A stretch of 64,000 nucleotides of DNA from the NCBI GenBank assembly GCA_020638695.1, contig JACKIB010000013.1, positions 62,001-126,000 on the forward strand. Direction: 5' to 3'. The stretch comes from Planctomycetota bacterium (GTDB lineage: Bacteria; Planctomycetota; UBA1135; UBA2386). Below are positions 33,626 through 43,035 of this stretch, piece after piece; within the stretch, counting starts at the first letter, position 1, and each line of letters starts with the position of its first letter. A program made the translations under genes and the position numbers. Under the pieces are notes generated by a model that did no database searches, was not told where the DNA came from, and saw only the letters and a program-made list of their open reading frames with translations.

Positions 33626-35803
33626 CTACTTCTCCAGGCGTTGGAGCAGCGACTGCATCGCGCTGCGCGTCGCTGGGGTGGCGCGCGGGTCGGCGAGTCG
33701 TTCGCGGAGCACACGCACCGCCTGTGCACGGTCGCCGATGGCCGCCAGCGAGGTCGCCACCGCCAACCAGATGCGGGGGGGCGGAGTCGGAACGTGGCGT
33801 AGGACCTTCTGCACCGACGCCAGCGCAGGGTAGTGTTGGCCGGATCGGGACAATGCGACCGCGCGAAACAGCGCCAGGTACGGATCGCCCGGCAAGCGCC
33901 GCTCCCCCTCCGAGAGCATCGCCTCGAACTCCTCGTGGGCACCGACGTCGTCGAGCAGATCGAGCGCTTGTACGCGCAGCGACGCGAGATTCGGGAACCG
34001 CCGATCCACCACGCGCAGCACCTCGACTACCTCGTTGCGCTGCCGTGCGGCGGCGTAATGCCGCGCCAACCGGAGGTGCGGCTCCGGATCCCAGGGCTTG
34101 GAGTCGCGCGACAGCTTCAGATCGGCCAGTTGTGCGCGCCGATCGCCCCGGCGCTCGTGGATCCGCGAGCGGAGGAAGTACAGCGTTTCGCCGTGTTCGG
34201 GGCGAAACCTCGGGCTCGCCAGCGCCTGCGCGATCCGCGCCGCGGCGGCGTCTTCTTCGCGGATCGCCGCGGTGGCGTCACCGACCGACAGCAGCGCATC
34301 CCGGCGCCCCAGGTGCATGTAGGCCAAGTCGTTGAGTGGCAGCGGGTGGTCGGCGTCGGGGTGGACGTGCAGTGCGCGGTGCAAGTACTCCACCCACCGC
34401 CGCAGACACTCTTCGCCGCGCGGCCCGGCGAACCCGAGCGATTCCCCCTCGATCCGGAAGCCCCGACCCGCGGCCATCTGCATCCGCTGGGAGTGCGGCT
34501 GCGTCGCAGCCTCGTGGATGAACAGCGTGGTGTTGTCGTGCCAGACACCGCAACGCATCACGACCACGGCGAGGCACGCTACCAGCCAAGCGCCGAGGAC
34601 GACGAGCAACACCTTGCCGAACCGCGGCGCCCGGCGAGCGAACTGTTGCGCCAGCCATGCGACCACCAGGCTGAGTCCGGCCGCCGGCGTGTACATCAGT
34701 CGCTCGCCGTAGATCGTCTCGATCCGCACGACCAGGTTCGCCGTCGTCGCCGCAAAGCCGAAGTACATCGCCGTGCCGAGGAACACTGCCGGATGCCGGC
34801 GCCCGAACCGCGTTCCGGCGATGAGTGCGCCGACGAGCACCGCGGCCGAAGCGAGAAAGCGCAAGTCCCCCCACGACTCGGCGAGCGGCAGCGAGTCGAA
34901 GCTGTAGTCCACGTGCAGCCAGAACGGCGCAAGCGACTGGCCCAGGCCGTGGCCCGCGACCACCAGCGCGGAGCGCAGCCGCGTACCGAGATCGCAGTCG
35001 ATCAGCGGGTTGTTGACGACGCTGATCGGCAACTCGCGAGCCGTGACGATCGGCAACCAGAGCGGGAGGAAAACCAGGAGCGGTAGGATGACCACTAGAC
35101 TCACGGCCATCCACGCCGACCGCGTGGGCGTGGTCGAACCGTCATCCGAACTCCGCCTGCGTCGCAGCCCCACGTACAGCGGGACGAACGCGATCCAAGC
35201 GAGCGCACTCTCCTTGGCGCCGAATGCCAGGAACAGGCAACACGCGGCACCGGACGACCAAGCCAGTCGCCGGAGTCCCCGGCGGTCGACCGCGCGGTCG
35301 GCAGCCAAGGTCCCGGCGACTCCGAACACGAACGCCAACACCTCCGCCCGACCCACCAGGCTCAACACCGGATCGGAGCGCAGCGCGTGGCAGCCGAACA
35401 CCGCCGCCCCCACGAGCGCCGGCCACGGAGAACCCACGACACGCGCGATCAGCACCGCGATCAGCCAGGTCGCCAGCAGGTGTAGCAGCACGTTCACCAG
35501 CCGCTGTGCCACGGGCGGACTAGCGGGGTCGGCCGTCCCGAACACCGCGTTGACCAACGCGAAGCTCATCACCGTGGTCGGGCGGAAACCGCGACCGAGC
35601 ACCACCGCGGTCTCCCCGTAGTACGACGTGAAATAGCGGCGCAATCCCTGCCAGCGGCCCACCATGTCGTTCGGCCCGGCCTCTCCCGGGGCCATCACGT
35701 AGTGCCGATCGTCGTAGGCGAACTGGTTGGCCAGCCCCCGCGCGTACGCTGCACCGACCAGCACGAGCAGCAGCGCCAACAAGACAGCGGGAGAGCGCGG
35801 CAT
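33626..35803 (-). CDS. TMTC-like GT-C membrane glycosyltransferase with TPR tail, copy 1
   Basis: 725 residues from ATG 35803. The N-terminal ~430 residues have about ten membrane helices; the first luminal/periplasmic loop starts FAYDD (Asp31, Asp32), the acidic pair typical of GT-C enzymes, followed by FRPTTVMSFALVNAVFG, LVNVLLHLLATWLI and FGCHALRSDPVLSLVGRAEV. This order is that of TMTC-type O-mannosyltransferases, which move a lipid-linked sugar to protein Ser/Thr. The C-terminal ~290 residues are TPR-like (RLARHYAAARQRNEVVEVLR, ALSRSGQHYPALASVQKVLR). Substrate is unknown; neighbouring surface lipoproteins are candidates. It is probably co-transcribed with the CRTAC1 gene downstream (26-base gap) and is divergent from a second copy. 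Confidence 0.82.
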   Translation of the reverse strand: MPRSPAVLLALLLVLVGAAYARGLANQFAYDDRHYVMAPGEAGPNDMVGRWQGLRRYFTSYYGETAVVLGRGFRPTTVMSFALVNAVFGTADPASPPVAQRLVNVLLHLLATWLIAVLIARVVGSPWPALVGAAVFGCHALRSDPVLSLVGRAEVLAFVFGVAGTLAADRAVDRRGLRRLAWSSGAACCLFLAFGAKESALAWIAFVPLYVGLRRRRSSDDGSTTPTRSAWMAVSLVVILPLLVFLPLWLPIVTARELPISVVNNPLIDCDLGTRLRSALVVAGHGLGQSLAPFWLHVDYSFDSLPLAESWGDLRFLASAAVLVGALIAGTRFGRRHPAVFLGTAMYFGFAATTANLVVRIETIYGERLMYTPAAGLSLVVAWLAQQFARRAPRFGKVLLVVLGAWLVACLAVVVMRCGVWHDNTTLFIHEAATQPHSQRMQMAAGRGFRIEGESLGFAGPRGEECLRRWVEYLHRALHVHPDADHPLPLNDLAYMHLGRRDALLSVGDATAAIREEDAAAARIAQALASPRFRPEHGETLYFLRSRIHERRGDRRAQLADLKLSRDSKPWDPEPHLRLARHYAAARQRNEVVEVLRVVDRRFPNLASLRVQALDLLDDVGAHEEFEAMLSEGERRLPGDPYLALFRAVALSRSGQHYPALASVQKVLRHVPTPPPRIWLAVATSLAAIGDRAQAVRVLRERLADPRATPATRSAMQSLLQRLEK

Positions 35804-35977
35804 ACCGCGCCCAGGCTAACCCGGAGCGGCGGGGACCCGAATGCGGCGATCCCGCAAAGTGGGCCGGCACTTCCAGGCGTCGATGCGCGGCAGGGACACC
35901 GGCAGAGCCATGGTGGCGCCGCAGGAAGTCGACACGCGATCGTCAGCGGGGCTCGGGTCGCGCGGTATACCACCCCC

Positions 35978-38107
35978 ATGGCGCGCGTGCAGCTCTGGGT
36001 GTGGATCGCGGTTGCCGCGGCAGTGGCGCTCTACGCGCGCAGTCTGGCGTGCGGCTTCACCTACGACGACGCCGACCAGGTCCGCGTGCCATCCCTGTCG
36101 ACCGGGCATCCGAACCCGTACATCGCCGAAGTCCAGCCGCTCGAGGTGTACTTCTCGACCTCGTACACCGCCAGCCACGGCGGCCACGGGCGCGGGTTCC
36201 GCCCACTGACCAACCTCAGCTTCGCGCTGGTGCACGCTGCCACGAAACACGAGCGCCCGACACCGGGGTCGCCCGCCGCGCCGGCATGGCCGCAGCACCT
36301 GGTGAACGTGTTGCTGCACGCGTTTGCGACCTGGCTGACGTTCCGGCTGTTGGCACTGCTGTTCGGCGCCGGCCCGCCGGCGGTGTTGGGCACCGCGGTG
36401 TTCGGTCTGCACGCACTGCGCAGTGACCCGGTGATCTCGATCGTCGGCCGCGGCGAGCTGCTCGCGTACGTCTTCGGCCTGCTGGCGCTGTTCGCCTACC
36501 TCGCCGGACTGCGAGCGCACGGCGGAGCGCGGTGGCTCCGGCTCGGCGCCGCGGCGGTGGCGGTGTTCTGTGCACTCGGGTCGAAGGAGAGCGCCGCGCC
36601 GTGGGTGGTGTTCCTGCCGCTGATGGTCTGGGTGGCACGACGACGCGACGCCAGCCTGCCGACGTTGCAGCAGCAGTTGGGGCCATGGACGATCGCCGCC
36701 GCGTTGCCGCTGGCTGTGTTCTCGTTCCTGCTGGTGCGCGTCTGGTTGGGGTTGCCCCAGAAGTTCGAGCCGAGCTACGTGTCGAACCCGCTGTGGTACC
36801 AACCGGCTACAGTCCGCATCGCCAGCGCCCTGGTCGTGCTCGGCCACGCCGCGCTGCTCGTGCTGGCACCGTTCTCGCTGTCCCACGACTACAGCGCCAT
36901 GGTCTTCCCCCTCGTCGACCTGGCAAGCCCACGGGCGTGGCTGTCGGCCGCCGCGCTGCTGGGCCTGCTGCTTGCCTCGATCTGGCGGTTGCGGCGCGAC
37001 CCCGCACTGTTCGCTGGCGCCGCGATGTGGTTCGGCTTCACCTTCATCACTTCGAACATCCCGTTCTCCATCGAGACGGTGTTCGGGGAACGCCTGCTCT
37101 ACACCCCCGCAACAGCGCTGTCTATCGCGGTCGCCTGGGCGATCCACCGCTGTGGAGCGCGGGCGGGCCGAATCCTGGCGGGTATCACCCTCCTCTGGCT
37201 GACGGCAAGCGCCGCGTGCATCGTCACGCGGACGTTCGCCTGGACGGACAACCAGACGTTGTTCGACACCGACGTCGGTCACCAGCCGCGCTCGATTCGC
37301 ATTCGGATGGCGCGCATGCAGTTCCTGCGCTTCGGCGATCCCGCGACCTGGCACCGCGAGATCCTCGCCGCGCACGAACTGGACCACACCGCCCCCGGGC
37401 CGCTGTTGGAGCTGTCGTTCTTCCACAACGCGATGGGCGCGTACGCCGAGGCCGAAGCGAGCGCGCGCGCCGGGCTGGCGTCGCCACACGTGGACGTGCG
37501 GGACAACCGGGCTCGCTTCGAGCTCGAACTCGGGAAGGCGATCGCCGGGCAAGGACGGTGGGACGAAGCAGAGCGGGTGCTTCGCAGCGCCGTGGCTCGA
37601 GCCGACCGGGAAGCCGGAGCACCCGAGCCGCGAACCCGCATGGCGTTGGTGCAGGTTCTGCTCGATGCCGGCCGGCAGCCCGCAGCCAAGCGGGAGTTGC
37701 GGCAGCTCACGTCGCAGGTGCCCGCGTTCCTGCCGGCGTGGGACGAGCGACTCCTGCTCGCGCAGGCGGAACGCCACGACGGTGACGTACAAACCCTGCT
37801 CGCCGAGGCCGAACAGCTGTTCCCCGGCGCAACTCAGTGGGTACTGCACCGCGCGCTGCTCGCGGCGCGCCGCGGCGACGCTGCCGGAGCTCTCCAGGTG
37901 TTCGCCCGCGAGATGCCTCGCCTCCCGATGCTGGCGGAGACAGCCGGGTACTGGGAGCAGTACGCGGTGCTCCTCAACCGGCAGGGACGCTCGGACGTGG
38001 CGGTCCGGGTGCTGCGCGACCTGACCCGCCTGCCCGGCATGCGAGCGAGCCTGCGGCATCGTCTCGCCGAGTCGGCAACCCGACTCGAGCAGGGCAGGGC
38101 TCGTTAG
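35978..38107 (+). CDS. TMTC-like GT-C membrane glycosyltransferase with TPR tail, copy 2
   Basis: 709 residues from ATG 35978. Same plan as the divergent neighbour: FTYDDADQ in the first loop (Asp30, Asp31), FRPLTNLSFALVHAATK, QHLVNVLLHAFATWLTFRLL, FGLHALRSDPVISIVGRGEL, a helix-rich membrane domain to ~420 and TPR-like repeats after that (AYAEAEASARAGLASPHVDV, GRWDEAERVLRSAVARADRE). The large membrane domain and acidic pair suggest transfer of a sugar from a lipid carrier to exported proteins. The 174-base gap to copy 1 should carry divergent promoters. Its TAG stop (38105-38107) overlaps the first base of a GCCCGGAC repeat, so the original C-terminus may have been altered by the repeat. Confidence 0.82.
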   Translation: MARVQLWVWIAVAAAVALYARSLACGFTYDDADQVRVPSLSTGHPNPYIAEVQPLEVYFSTSYTASHGGHGRGFRPLTNLSFALVHAATKHERPTPGSPAAPAWPQHLVNVLLHAFATWLTFRLLALLFGAGPPAVLGTAVFGLHALRSDPVISIVGRGELLAYVFGLLALFAYLAGLRAHGGARWLRLGAAAVAVFCALGSKESAAPWVVFLPLMVWVARRRDASLPTLQQQLGPWTIAAALPLAVFSFLLVRVWLGLPQKFEPSYVSNPLWYQPATVRIASALVVLGHAALLVLAPFSLSHDYSAMVFPLVDLASPRAWLSAAALLGLLLASIWRLRRDPALFAGAAMWFGFTFITSNIPFSIETVFGERLLYTPATALSIAVAWAIHRCGARAGRILAGITLLWLTASAACIVTRTFAWTDNQTLFDTDVGHQPRSIRIRMARMQFLRFGDPATWHREILAAHELDHTAPGPLLELSFFHNAMGAYAEAEASARAGLASPHVDVRDNRARFELELGKAIAGQGRWDEAERVLRSAVARADREAGAPEPRTRMALVQVLLDAGRQPAAKRELRQLTSQVPAFLPAWDERLLLAQAERHDGDVQTLLAEAEQLFPGATQWVLHRALLAARRGDAAGALQVFAREMPRLPMLAETAGYWEQYAVLLNRQGRSDVAVRVLRDLTRLPGMRASLRHRLAESATRLEQGRAR

Positions 38108-38281
38108 CCCAGACTGTCCGTGAGCAGCATCGCGAGATCGCGCAGGGTCGTTGCTGCAAGGAAGTCGAAAGGCGCTGCCCGGAGGCGGGGTGCACCCCCG
38201 TCGAGAAGCGGGTCCTGACGTTCGACGAAGCCAGCAGCGACCTTGCGCGATCGCAGCAGTTCGGTCATGCATTCTCCGGGC
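38107..38281. repeat. Short element with inverted ends, copy B (175 bp)
   Basis: Left end GCCCAGACTGTCCGTGAGCA; right end, read on the other strand, GCCCGGAGAATGCATGACCG. Internal blocks ATCGCGAGATCG, GGAGGCGGGGTG, CCGTCGAG and TTCGACGAAGCCAGCAGCGA match copy C at 63591-63745. The ends are more diverged than in the other copies. The first base lies in the stop codon of the upstream gene. No credible protein is encoded. Confidence 0.72.
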
Positions 38282-38710
38282 TTGGCTTGTCGCCGAGTTC
38301 TGCACGGCTCGGCGAGTCCTTCGGTTCGCTCGCTGGGGAAATGCGACGGCTGCGGCGCCGTGAATCGCCGCACCGGCTCGTCGGGCTGGATCGCCCGCCG
38401 CCGCGCAGGGCGGCCTGCAGCCTGCACCACCTCCTCTGAGCCCGGCGATCCGGCACTCTCCGTTCGGCCCCACGTGTCACCAGCGACGATGGTGAGCGTC
38501 CGATGCGGCTGCCCGCCGGCAACCACCGGTGCGATCGGCAAAATAACCCCGGTTTACGGTGGTCGCTGATCGACGAACGGGCCACTTCCGGAATTTGATG
38601 CTCCGATCTTGTGGACAATCAGGTGTCGACTGCTGCATCATGCCCTAGACTGGGACGGGATGCGACATATTGGTCGCGACCCTGTCCCCTCGTCACCCCA
38701 ACCCAACACC
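38282..38710. other. 429-base intergenic region with probable promoter
   Basis: Nothing coding is supported. The right part (38530-38660) is less GC-rich than its surroundings and should hold the promoter of the first tandem gene. A TAGACT element at 38648-38653 recurs in the same relative place before the second tandem gene (TAGACT near 40138), and could be a -10 box; -35 matches are weak. Confidence 0.4.
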
Positions 38711-39886
38711 ATGAAGACCACACTGCTTCTTTCCATCGCTGCGCTCGCCTCGTCGGCGTTCGCCCAGAACATCGTCGTCCCGAGCCAGTTCGACACGGTC
38801 GAAGGCACGTACTACCACAGCCGATTCGGCGTGTATCCCGACATGCGCCTGCAGTGGTGCGACGGCGAGTTGCCCGCGGGCGCCCACGCCATCAAGGGCT
38901 TCGGTCTGCGCGAAGACGTCAACATCGGCCCCTGGACGCAGTACGGCCGCAAGCACGACCTGACCGTGTACGCCTCGGACGGTGACAACACCGCGATGAC
39001 GAGCACGTTCAGCGCCAACATCCTGAGCACCCCGACCATGGTGTTCAGCGGCAGCATCGCCCTGCCGCAGGCCAGCTCCCCGACCACCGGCCCCGCGCCG
39101 TGGGCCGCCGCTTACAACTTCGCGTTCAGCACCACCTACGTCCACACCGGCGCCAAGGACCTGCTGCTCGACATGTCGTTCACCAACGGCACGCTCGACA
39201 ACAACGTCGCGTGGAGCGGCGCCAGCTACCGCGGCTACTTCCTCGACAGCTACACCGGCGGCAACACCAGCTCGTCCTCGGCCGGCGCGCGCATCTACTA
39301 CCCGGGTGGCACGACCTCCATCCCGACCACCGGCGGCTGCGCCGACTCCAACTCGACCGTCACCAGCACCTCGTACAACTACACCTACCTGCTGGCCTAC
39401 GGCCCGAACTACTCCACCACGTCGCTGCGCAACATGATGCGCGGCTACGTCTACGGCTACTACGTCCCGCCGTCGACCAACATCGCCAGCGTGATCGGCT
39501 TCGGCACCAACGTCGCCGGCTCGAGCTTCCCGGGCGTGTCCTGCCAGAAGGTGTTCGTCGACCTCAACCTGCCGTACCTGGTCCTGTTCGCCACCTCGTC
39601 GACCTCGACCCTGAGCTACACGAGCTTCTACAACTACTTCCTCGGCGGAAGCTCGGTCTACATCCCCTACAACCCGGCCTACGTCGGCCTCAAGGTCACC
39701 ACGCAGAGCGCCTGGACCGACACCGGCAACGGCAGCCTGAAGATCACCGCCGCGGCGGTGACCTCGTACCCCGAGTTCGTGCCCGACCTGAAGCGGAAGT
39801 CGGTCTACTCGACCAGCTCGACCGCGGCCACCGGCACGCTGTCGACCTCGACCTACTACGACACCGTGCGGCAGTACGTGAAGTAG
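38711..39886 (+). CDS. Secreted protein of tandem family, copy 1
   Basis: 391 residues from ATG 38711. Signal peptide KTTLLLSIAALASSAFAQ, then a mature start NIVVPSQFDTVEGTYYHSRF shared by all three copies. The mature protein is rich in Ser, Thr, Tyr and Gly, with few charges, four or so Cys (QWCDGEL, GGCADSN, GVSCQKVF) and strand-like segments throughout, ending DLKRKSVYSTSSTAATGTLS and VRQYVK. No known domain is recognised. A strong hairpin terminator follows at 39930-39970. The signal peptide and flanks differ between copies while the mature region is almost the same in DNA, suggesting recent duplication with gene conversion. An abundant envelope or extracellular protein is inferred. Confidence 0.85.
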   Translation: MKTTLLLSIAALASSAFAQNIVVPSQFDTVEGTYYHSRFGVYPDMRLQWCDGELPAGAHAIKGFGLREDVNIGPWTQYGRKHDLTVYASDGDNTAMTSTFSANILSTPTMVFSGSIALPQASSPTTGPAPWAAAYNFAFSTTYVHTGAKDLLLDMSFTNGTLDNNVAWSGASYRGYFLDSYTGGNTSSSSAGARIYYPGGTTSIPTTGGCADSNSTVTSTSYNYTYLLAYGPNYSTTSLRNMMRGYVYGYYVPPSTNIASVIGFGTNVAGSSFPGVSCQKVFVDLNLPYLVLFATSSTSTLSYTSFYNYFLGGSSVYIPYNPAYVGLKVTTQSAWTDTGNGSLKITAAAVTSYPEFVPDLKRKSVYSTSSTAATGTLSTSTYYDTVRQYVK

Positions 39887-39929
39887 TGAGCTCGGCGCGC
39901 CGGCGAGTTGCCGGTCGCGCGTGAAAGCA

Positions 39930-39970
39930 GACCCAGGGCCGAGGCGGTTCCACCGCCTCGGCCCTGGGTC
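39930..39970 (+). terminator. Strong intrinsic terminator hairpin after tandem copy 1
   Basis: Perfect 18-bp arms starting GACCCAGGGCCGAGG with a five-base loop TTCCA, followed by GTTTCC. It lies 44 bases after the stop of the first tandem gene. Confidence 0.8.
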
Positions 39971-40215
39971 GTTTCCGGAGGGTGCGATGGGGACTCCTCC
40001 GGTTCACGAGACCCATGATCGGCAATCATGGTCCGATATAGATTCGTGATCGGGTCTGCACTGCCGATTTCAGGAAACACCTCTTGACTTCCGAGCACGC
40101 AGTCTTCGCGGGATCTTCTCAGCAAGCCGCAGCCACACTAGACTCCGCCGCGACCGAACGCCGCCATTTCCATGCATTCGTCAGTGTGGCGGTCCGACAC
40201 ATCCAGTTCATCCCC
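39971..40215. promoter_or_regulatory. Leader and promoter region of tandem copy 2
   Basis: AT-richer stretch around 40010-40050 and TTGACT at 40084. TAGACT near 40138-40143 is shared in position with the first gene and could be its -10 box, with TTCTCA 17 bases upstream as a poor -35. Exact promoter uncertain. Confidence 0.3.
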
Positions 40216-41394
40216 ATGAAGATCTCCTCAGTTCTCCTTTCCATCGCCACCCTCACCTCTGCGGCATTCGCCCAGAACATCGTCGTCCCGAGCCAATTCG
40301 ACACGGTCGAAGGCACCTACTACCACAGCCGGTTCGGCGTGTTCGCCGACATGCGCCTGCAATGGTGCGACGGCGAGCTGCCCGCCGGCGCCCACGCCAT
40401 CAAGGGCTTCGGTCTGCGCGAAGACGTGGACATCGGCCCCTGGACGCAGTACGGCCGCAAGCACGACCTGACCGTGTACGCCTCGGACGGTGACAACACC
40501 ACGATGACGAGCACGTTCAGCGCCAACATCCTGAGCACCCCGACCATGGTGTTCAGCGGCAGCATCGCCCTGCCGCAGGCCAGCTCCCCGACCACCGGCC
40601 CCGCGCCGTGGGCAGCAGCCTACAACTTCGCGTTCAGCACCACCTACGTCCACACCGGCGCCAAGGACTTGCTGCTCGACATGACGTTCACCAACGGCAC
40701 GCTCGACAACAACGTCGCCTGGACCTCCGCCAGCTACCGCGGCTACTTCCTCGACAGCTACACTGGCGGCAACACCAGCTCGTCCTCGATCGGTGCGCGC
40801 ATCTACTACCCGGGCGGCACGACCTCGATCCCGACCACCGGCGGCTGCGCCGACTCCAACTCGACCGTCACCAGCACCTCGTACAACTACACCTACCTGC
40901 TGGCCTACGGCCCGAACTACTCCACCACGTCGCTGCGCAACATGATGCGCGGCTACGTCTACGGCTACTACGTCCCGCCGTCGACCAACATCGCCAGCGT
41001 GATCGGCTTCGGCACCAACGTCGCCGGCTCGAGCTTCCCGGGCGTGTCCTGCCAGAAGGTGTTCGTCGACCTCAACCTGCCGTACCTGGTCCTGTTCGCC
41101 ACCTCGGCGACCTCGACCCTGAGCTACACCAACTTCTACAACTACTTCCTCGGCGGAAGTTCGGTTTACATCCCCTACAACCCGGCCTACGTCGGCCTCA
41201 AGGTCACCACGCAGAGTGCGTGGACCGACACCGGCAACAGCAGCCTGAAGATCACCTCCGCGTCGGTCACCTCGTACCCCGAGTTCGTGCCCGACCTGAA
41301 GCGGAAGTCGGTCTACTCGACGACCGCTGCGGCGGCCACCGGCACGCTGTCGACCTCGACCTACTACGACACCGTGCGTCAGTACGTGAAGTAG
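40216..41394 (+). CDS. Secreted protein of tandem family, copy 2
   Basis: 392 residues from ATG 40216. The signal peptide (KISSVLLSIATLTSAAFAQ) differs from copy 1, but the mature part begins with the same NIVVPSQFDTVEGTYYHSRF and stays nearly identical to the end. Differences include FADM for YPDM near residue 45, WTSASYRG for WSGASYRG, and the C-terminal KSVYSTTAAAATGTLS. It is a secreted, Ser/Thr/Tyr-rich protein with no recognised domain. It has its own terminator (41435-41465), so each copy is a separate transcription unit. Dosage, or display of slightly different variants, could explain the triplication. Confidence 0.85.
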   Translation: MKISSVLLSIATLTSAAFAQNIVVPSQFDTVEGTYYHSRFGVFADMRLQWCDGELPAGAHAIKGFGLREDVDIGPWTQYGRKHDLTVYASDGDNTTMTSTFSANILSTPTMVFSGSIALPQASSPTTGPAPWAAAYNFAFSTTYVHTGAKDLLLDMTFTNGTLDNNVAWTSASYRGYFLDSYTGGNTSSSSIGARIYYPGGTTSIPTTGGCADSNSTVTSTSYNYTYLLAYGPNYSTTSLRNMMRGYVYGYYVPPSTNIASVIGFGTNVAGSSFPGVSCQKVFVDLNLPYLVLFATSATSTLSYTNFYNYFLGGSSVYIPYNPAYVGLKVTTQSAWTDTGNSSLKITSASVTSYPEFVPDLKRKSVYSTTAAAATGTLSTSTYYDTVRQYVK

Positions 41395-41434
41395 TGGAGC
41401 GGTGAGACCCGGCGCGAGCCGGATCGAATCCACG

Positions 41435-41465
41435 AGGAGCCGAAGTGCTTGGCACTTCGGCTCCT
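41435..41465 (+). terminator. Strong intrinsic terminator hairpin after tandem copy 2
   Basis: Perfect 14-bp arms AGGAGCCGAAGTGC / GCACTTCGGCTCCT around TTG, followed by GTCGTTTAA; 41 bases after the stop of copy 2. Confidence 0.82.
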
Positions 41466-41603
41466 GTCGTTTAAGGGGCCTGCCGGACCATCACCGTTCA
41501 ACGCCGCGAAGCGCGCACACTTCACGTGTTGCGTCGATCCACCCGCGCGTTAGAGAGCGGAACTGAAACCGCAAACACACAACCTCTCCTCGACAGACGC
41601 TAC

Positions 41604-42782
41604 ATGAACAACTACTCCATTCTCGGCTCTCTCGCCGTCCTCGCCTCGTCGGCGTTCGCCCAGAACATCGTCGTCCCGAGCCAGTTCGACACGGTCGAAG
41701 GCACCTACTACCACAGTCGGTTCGGCGCCTACGCCGACATGCGCCTGCAGTGGTGCGACGGCGAGCTGCCCGCGGGCGCCCACGTCATCAAGGGCTTCGG
41801 TCTGCGCGAAGACGTGGACATCGGCCCCTGGACGCAGTACGGCCGCAAGCACGACCTGACCGTGTACGCCTCGGACGGTGACAACACCACGATGACGAGC
41901 ACGTTCACCGCCAACATCCTGAGCACCCCGACCATGGTGTTCAGCGGCAGCATCGCCCTGCCGCAGGCCAGCTCCCCGACCACCGGCCCCGCGCCGTGGG
42001 CAGCCGCCTACAACTTCGCGTTCAGCACCACCTACGTCCACACCGGCGCCAAGGACCTGCTGCTCGACATGACGTTCACCAACGGCACGCTCGACAACAA
42101 CGTCGCCTGGACCTCCGCCAGCTACCGCGGCTACTTCCTCGACAGCTACACTGGCGGCAACACCAGCTCGTCCTCGATCGGTGCGCGCATCTACTACCCG
42201 GGCGGCACGACCTCGATCCCGACCACCGGCGGCTGCGCCGACTCCAACTCGACCGTCACCAGCACCTCGTACAACTACACCTACCTGCTGGCCTACGGCC
42301 CGAACTACTCCACCACGTCGCTGCGCAACATGATGCGCGGCTACGTCTACGGCTACTACGTCCCGCCGTCGACCAACATCGCCAGCGTGATCGGCTTCGG
42401 CACCAACGTCGCCGGCTCGAGCTTCCCGGGCGTGTCCTGCCAGAAGGTGTTCGTCGACCTCAACCTTCCGTACCTGGTCCTGTTCACCACCTCGTCGACC
42501 TCGACCCTGAGCTACACGAGCTTCTACAACTACTTCCTCGGCGGAAGCTCGGTCTACATCCCCTACAACCCGGCCTACGTCGGCCTCAAGGTCACCACGC
42601 AGAGCGCGTGGACCGACACCGGCGACAGCAGCCTGAAGATCACCGCCGCGGCGGTGACCTCGTACCCCGAGTTCGTGCCCGACCTGAAGCGGAAGTCGTG
42701 CAGCTCGACCACCGCCGCGGCGACCACCGGCTCGCTGACGACCTCGACCTACTACGACGCCGTCCGCCAGTACATCAAGTAG
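41604..42782 (+). CDS. Secreted protein of tandem family, copy 3
   Basis: 392 residues from ATG 41604. Signal peptide NNYSILGSLAVLASSAFAQ, unlike the other two in its first residues, then the common mature sequence. Differences include FGAYADM, HVIKGFG for HAIKGFG, TFTANIL, and the end KSCSSTTAAATTGSLTTSTY, which adds one Cys. Long DNA stretches are identical to copy 2 and others to copy 1, as expected if conversion has moved tracts between copies. No domain is recognised. A hairpin terminator follows at 42824-42853. Confidence 0.85.
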   Translation: MNNYSILGSLAVLASSAFAQNIVVPSQFDTVEGTYYHSRFGAYADMRLQWCDGELPAGAHVIKGFGLREDVDIGPWTQYGRKHDLTVYASDGDNTTMTSTFTANILSTPTMVFSGSIALPQASSPTTGPAPWAAAYNFAFSTTYVHTGAKDLLLDMTFTNGTLDNNVAWTSASYRGYFLDSYTGGNTSSSSIGARIYYPGGTTSIPTTGGCADSNSTVTSTSYNYTYLLAYGPNYSTTSLRNMMRGYVYGYYVPPSTNIASVIGFGTNVAGSSFPGVSCQKVFVDLNLPYLVLFTTSSTSTLSYTSFYNYFLGGSSVYIPYNPAYVGLKVTTQSAWTDTGDSSLKITAAAVTSYPEFVPDLKRKSCSSTTAAATTGSLTTSTYYDAVRQYIK

Positions 42783-42823
42783 CGCCTGACTCGCGCCGGC
42801 ACCATGTCGGTGCGGGTTCCGAT

Positions 42824-42853
42824 CGAGGCCGAGGTCGAGACACCTCGGCCTCG
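42824..42853 (+). terminator. Strong intrinsic terminator hairpin after tandem copy 3
   Basis: Perfect 12-bp arms CGAGGCCGAGGT / ACCTCGGCCTCG with loop CGAGAC, followed by TTTCGTT; 42 bases after the stop of copy 3. Confidence 0.8.
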
Positions 42854-43035
42854 TTTCGTTGGATGGAAGGCGAGTCGACGCACCGGACGTTCAGTGCCGC
42901 GCCCTCGACGGGCCACTCTCGCTCGCCGCCGCAACCGCACTCACCGAGAGCGCAACCGTCGATGCGTCGAGGAGCGCGACGGAGCGCGACGCAGCCAGCG
43001 CAAGCACTTGCCGCGGCGCGGGCTACAATCTCCGC

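Noticed and set aside
35816..38473. 885-residue open frame on the minus strand
   Set aside because: Shadow of the TMTC-like gene in high-GC DNA; composition is Arg/Gln/His-rich without motifs.
38104..38541. 145-residue minus-strand frame over copy B, and similar frames over copies A and C
   Set aside because: Similarity between them follows from the shared repeat DNA; frames differ in length and lack starts with ribosome sites.
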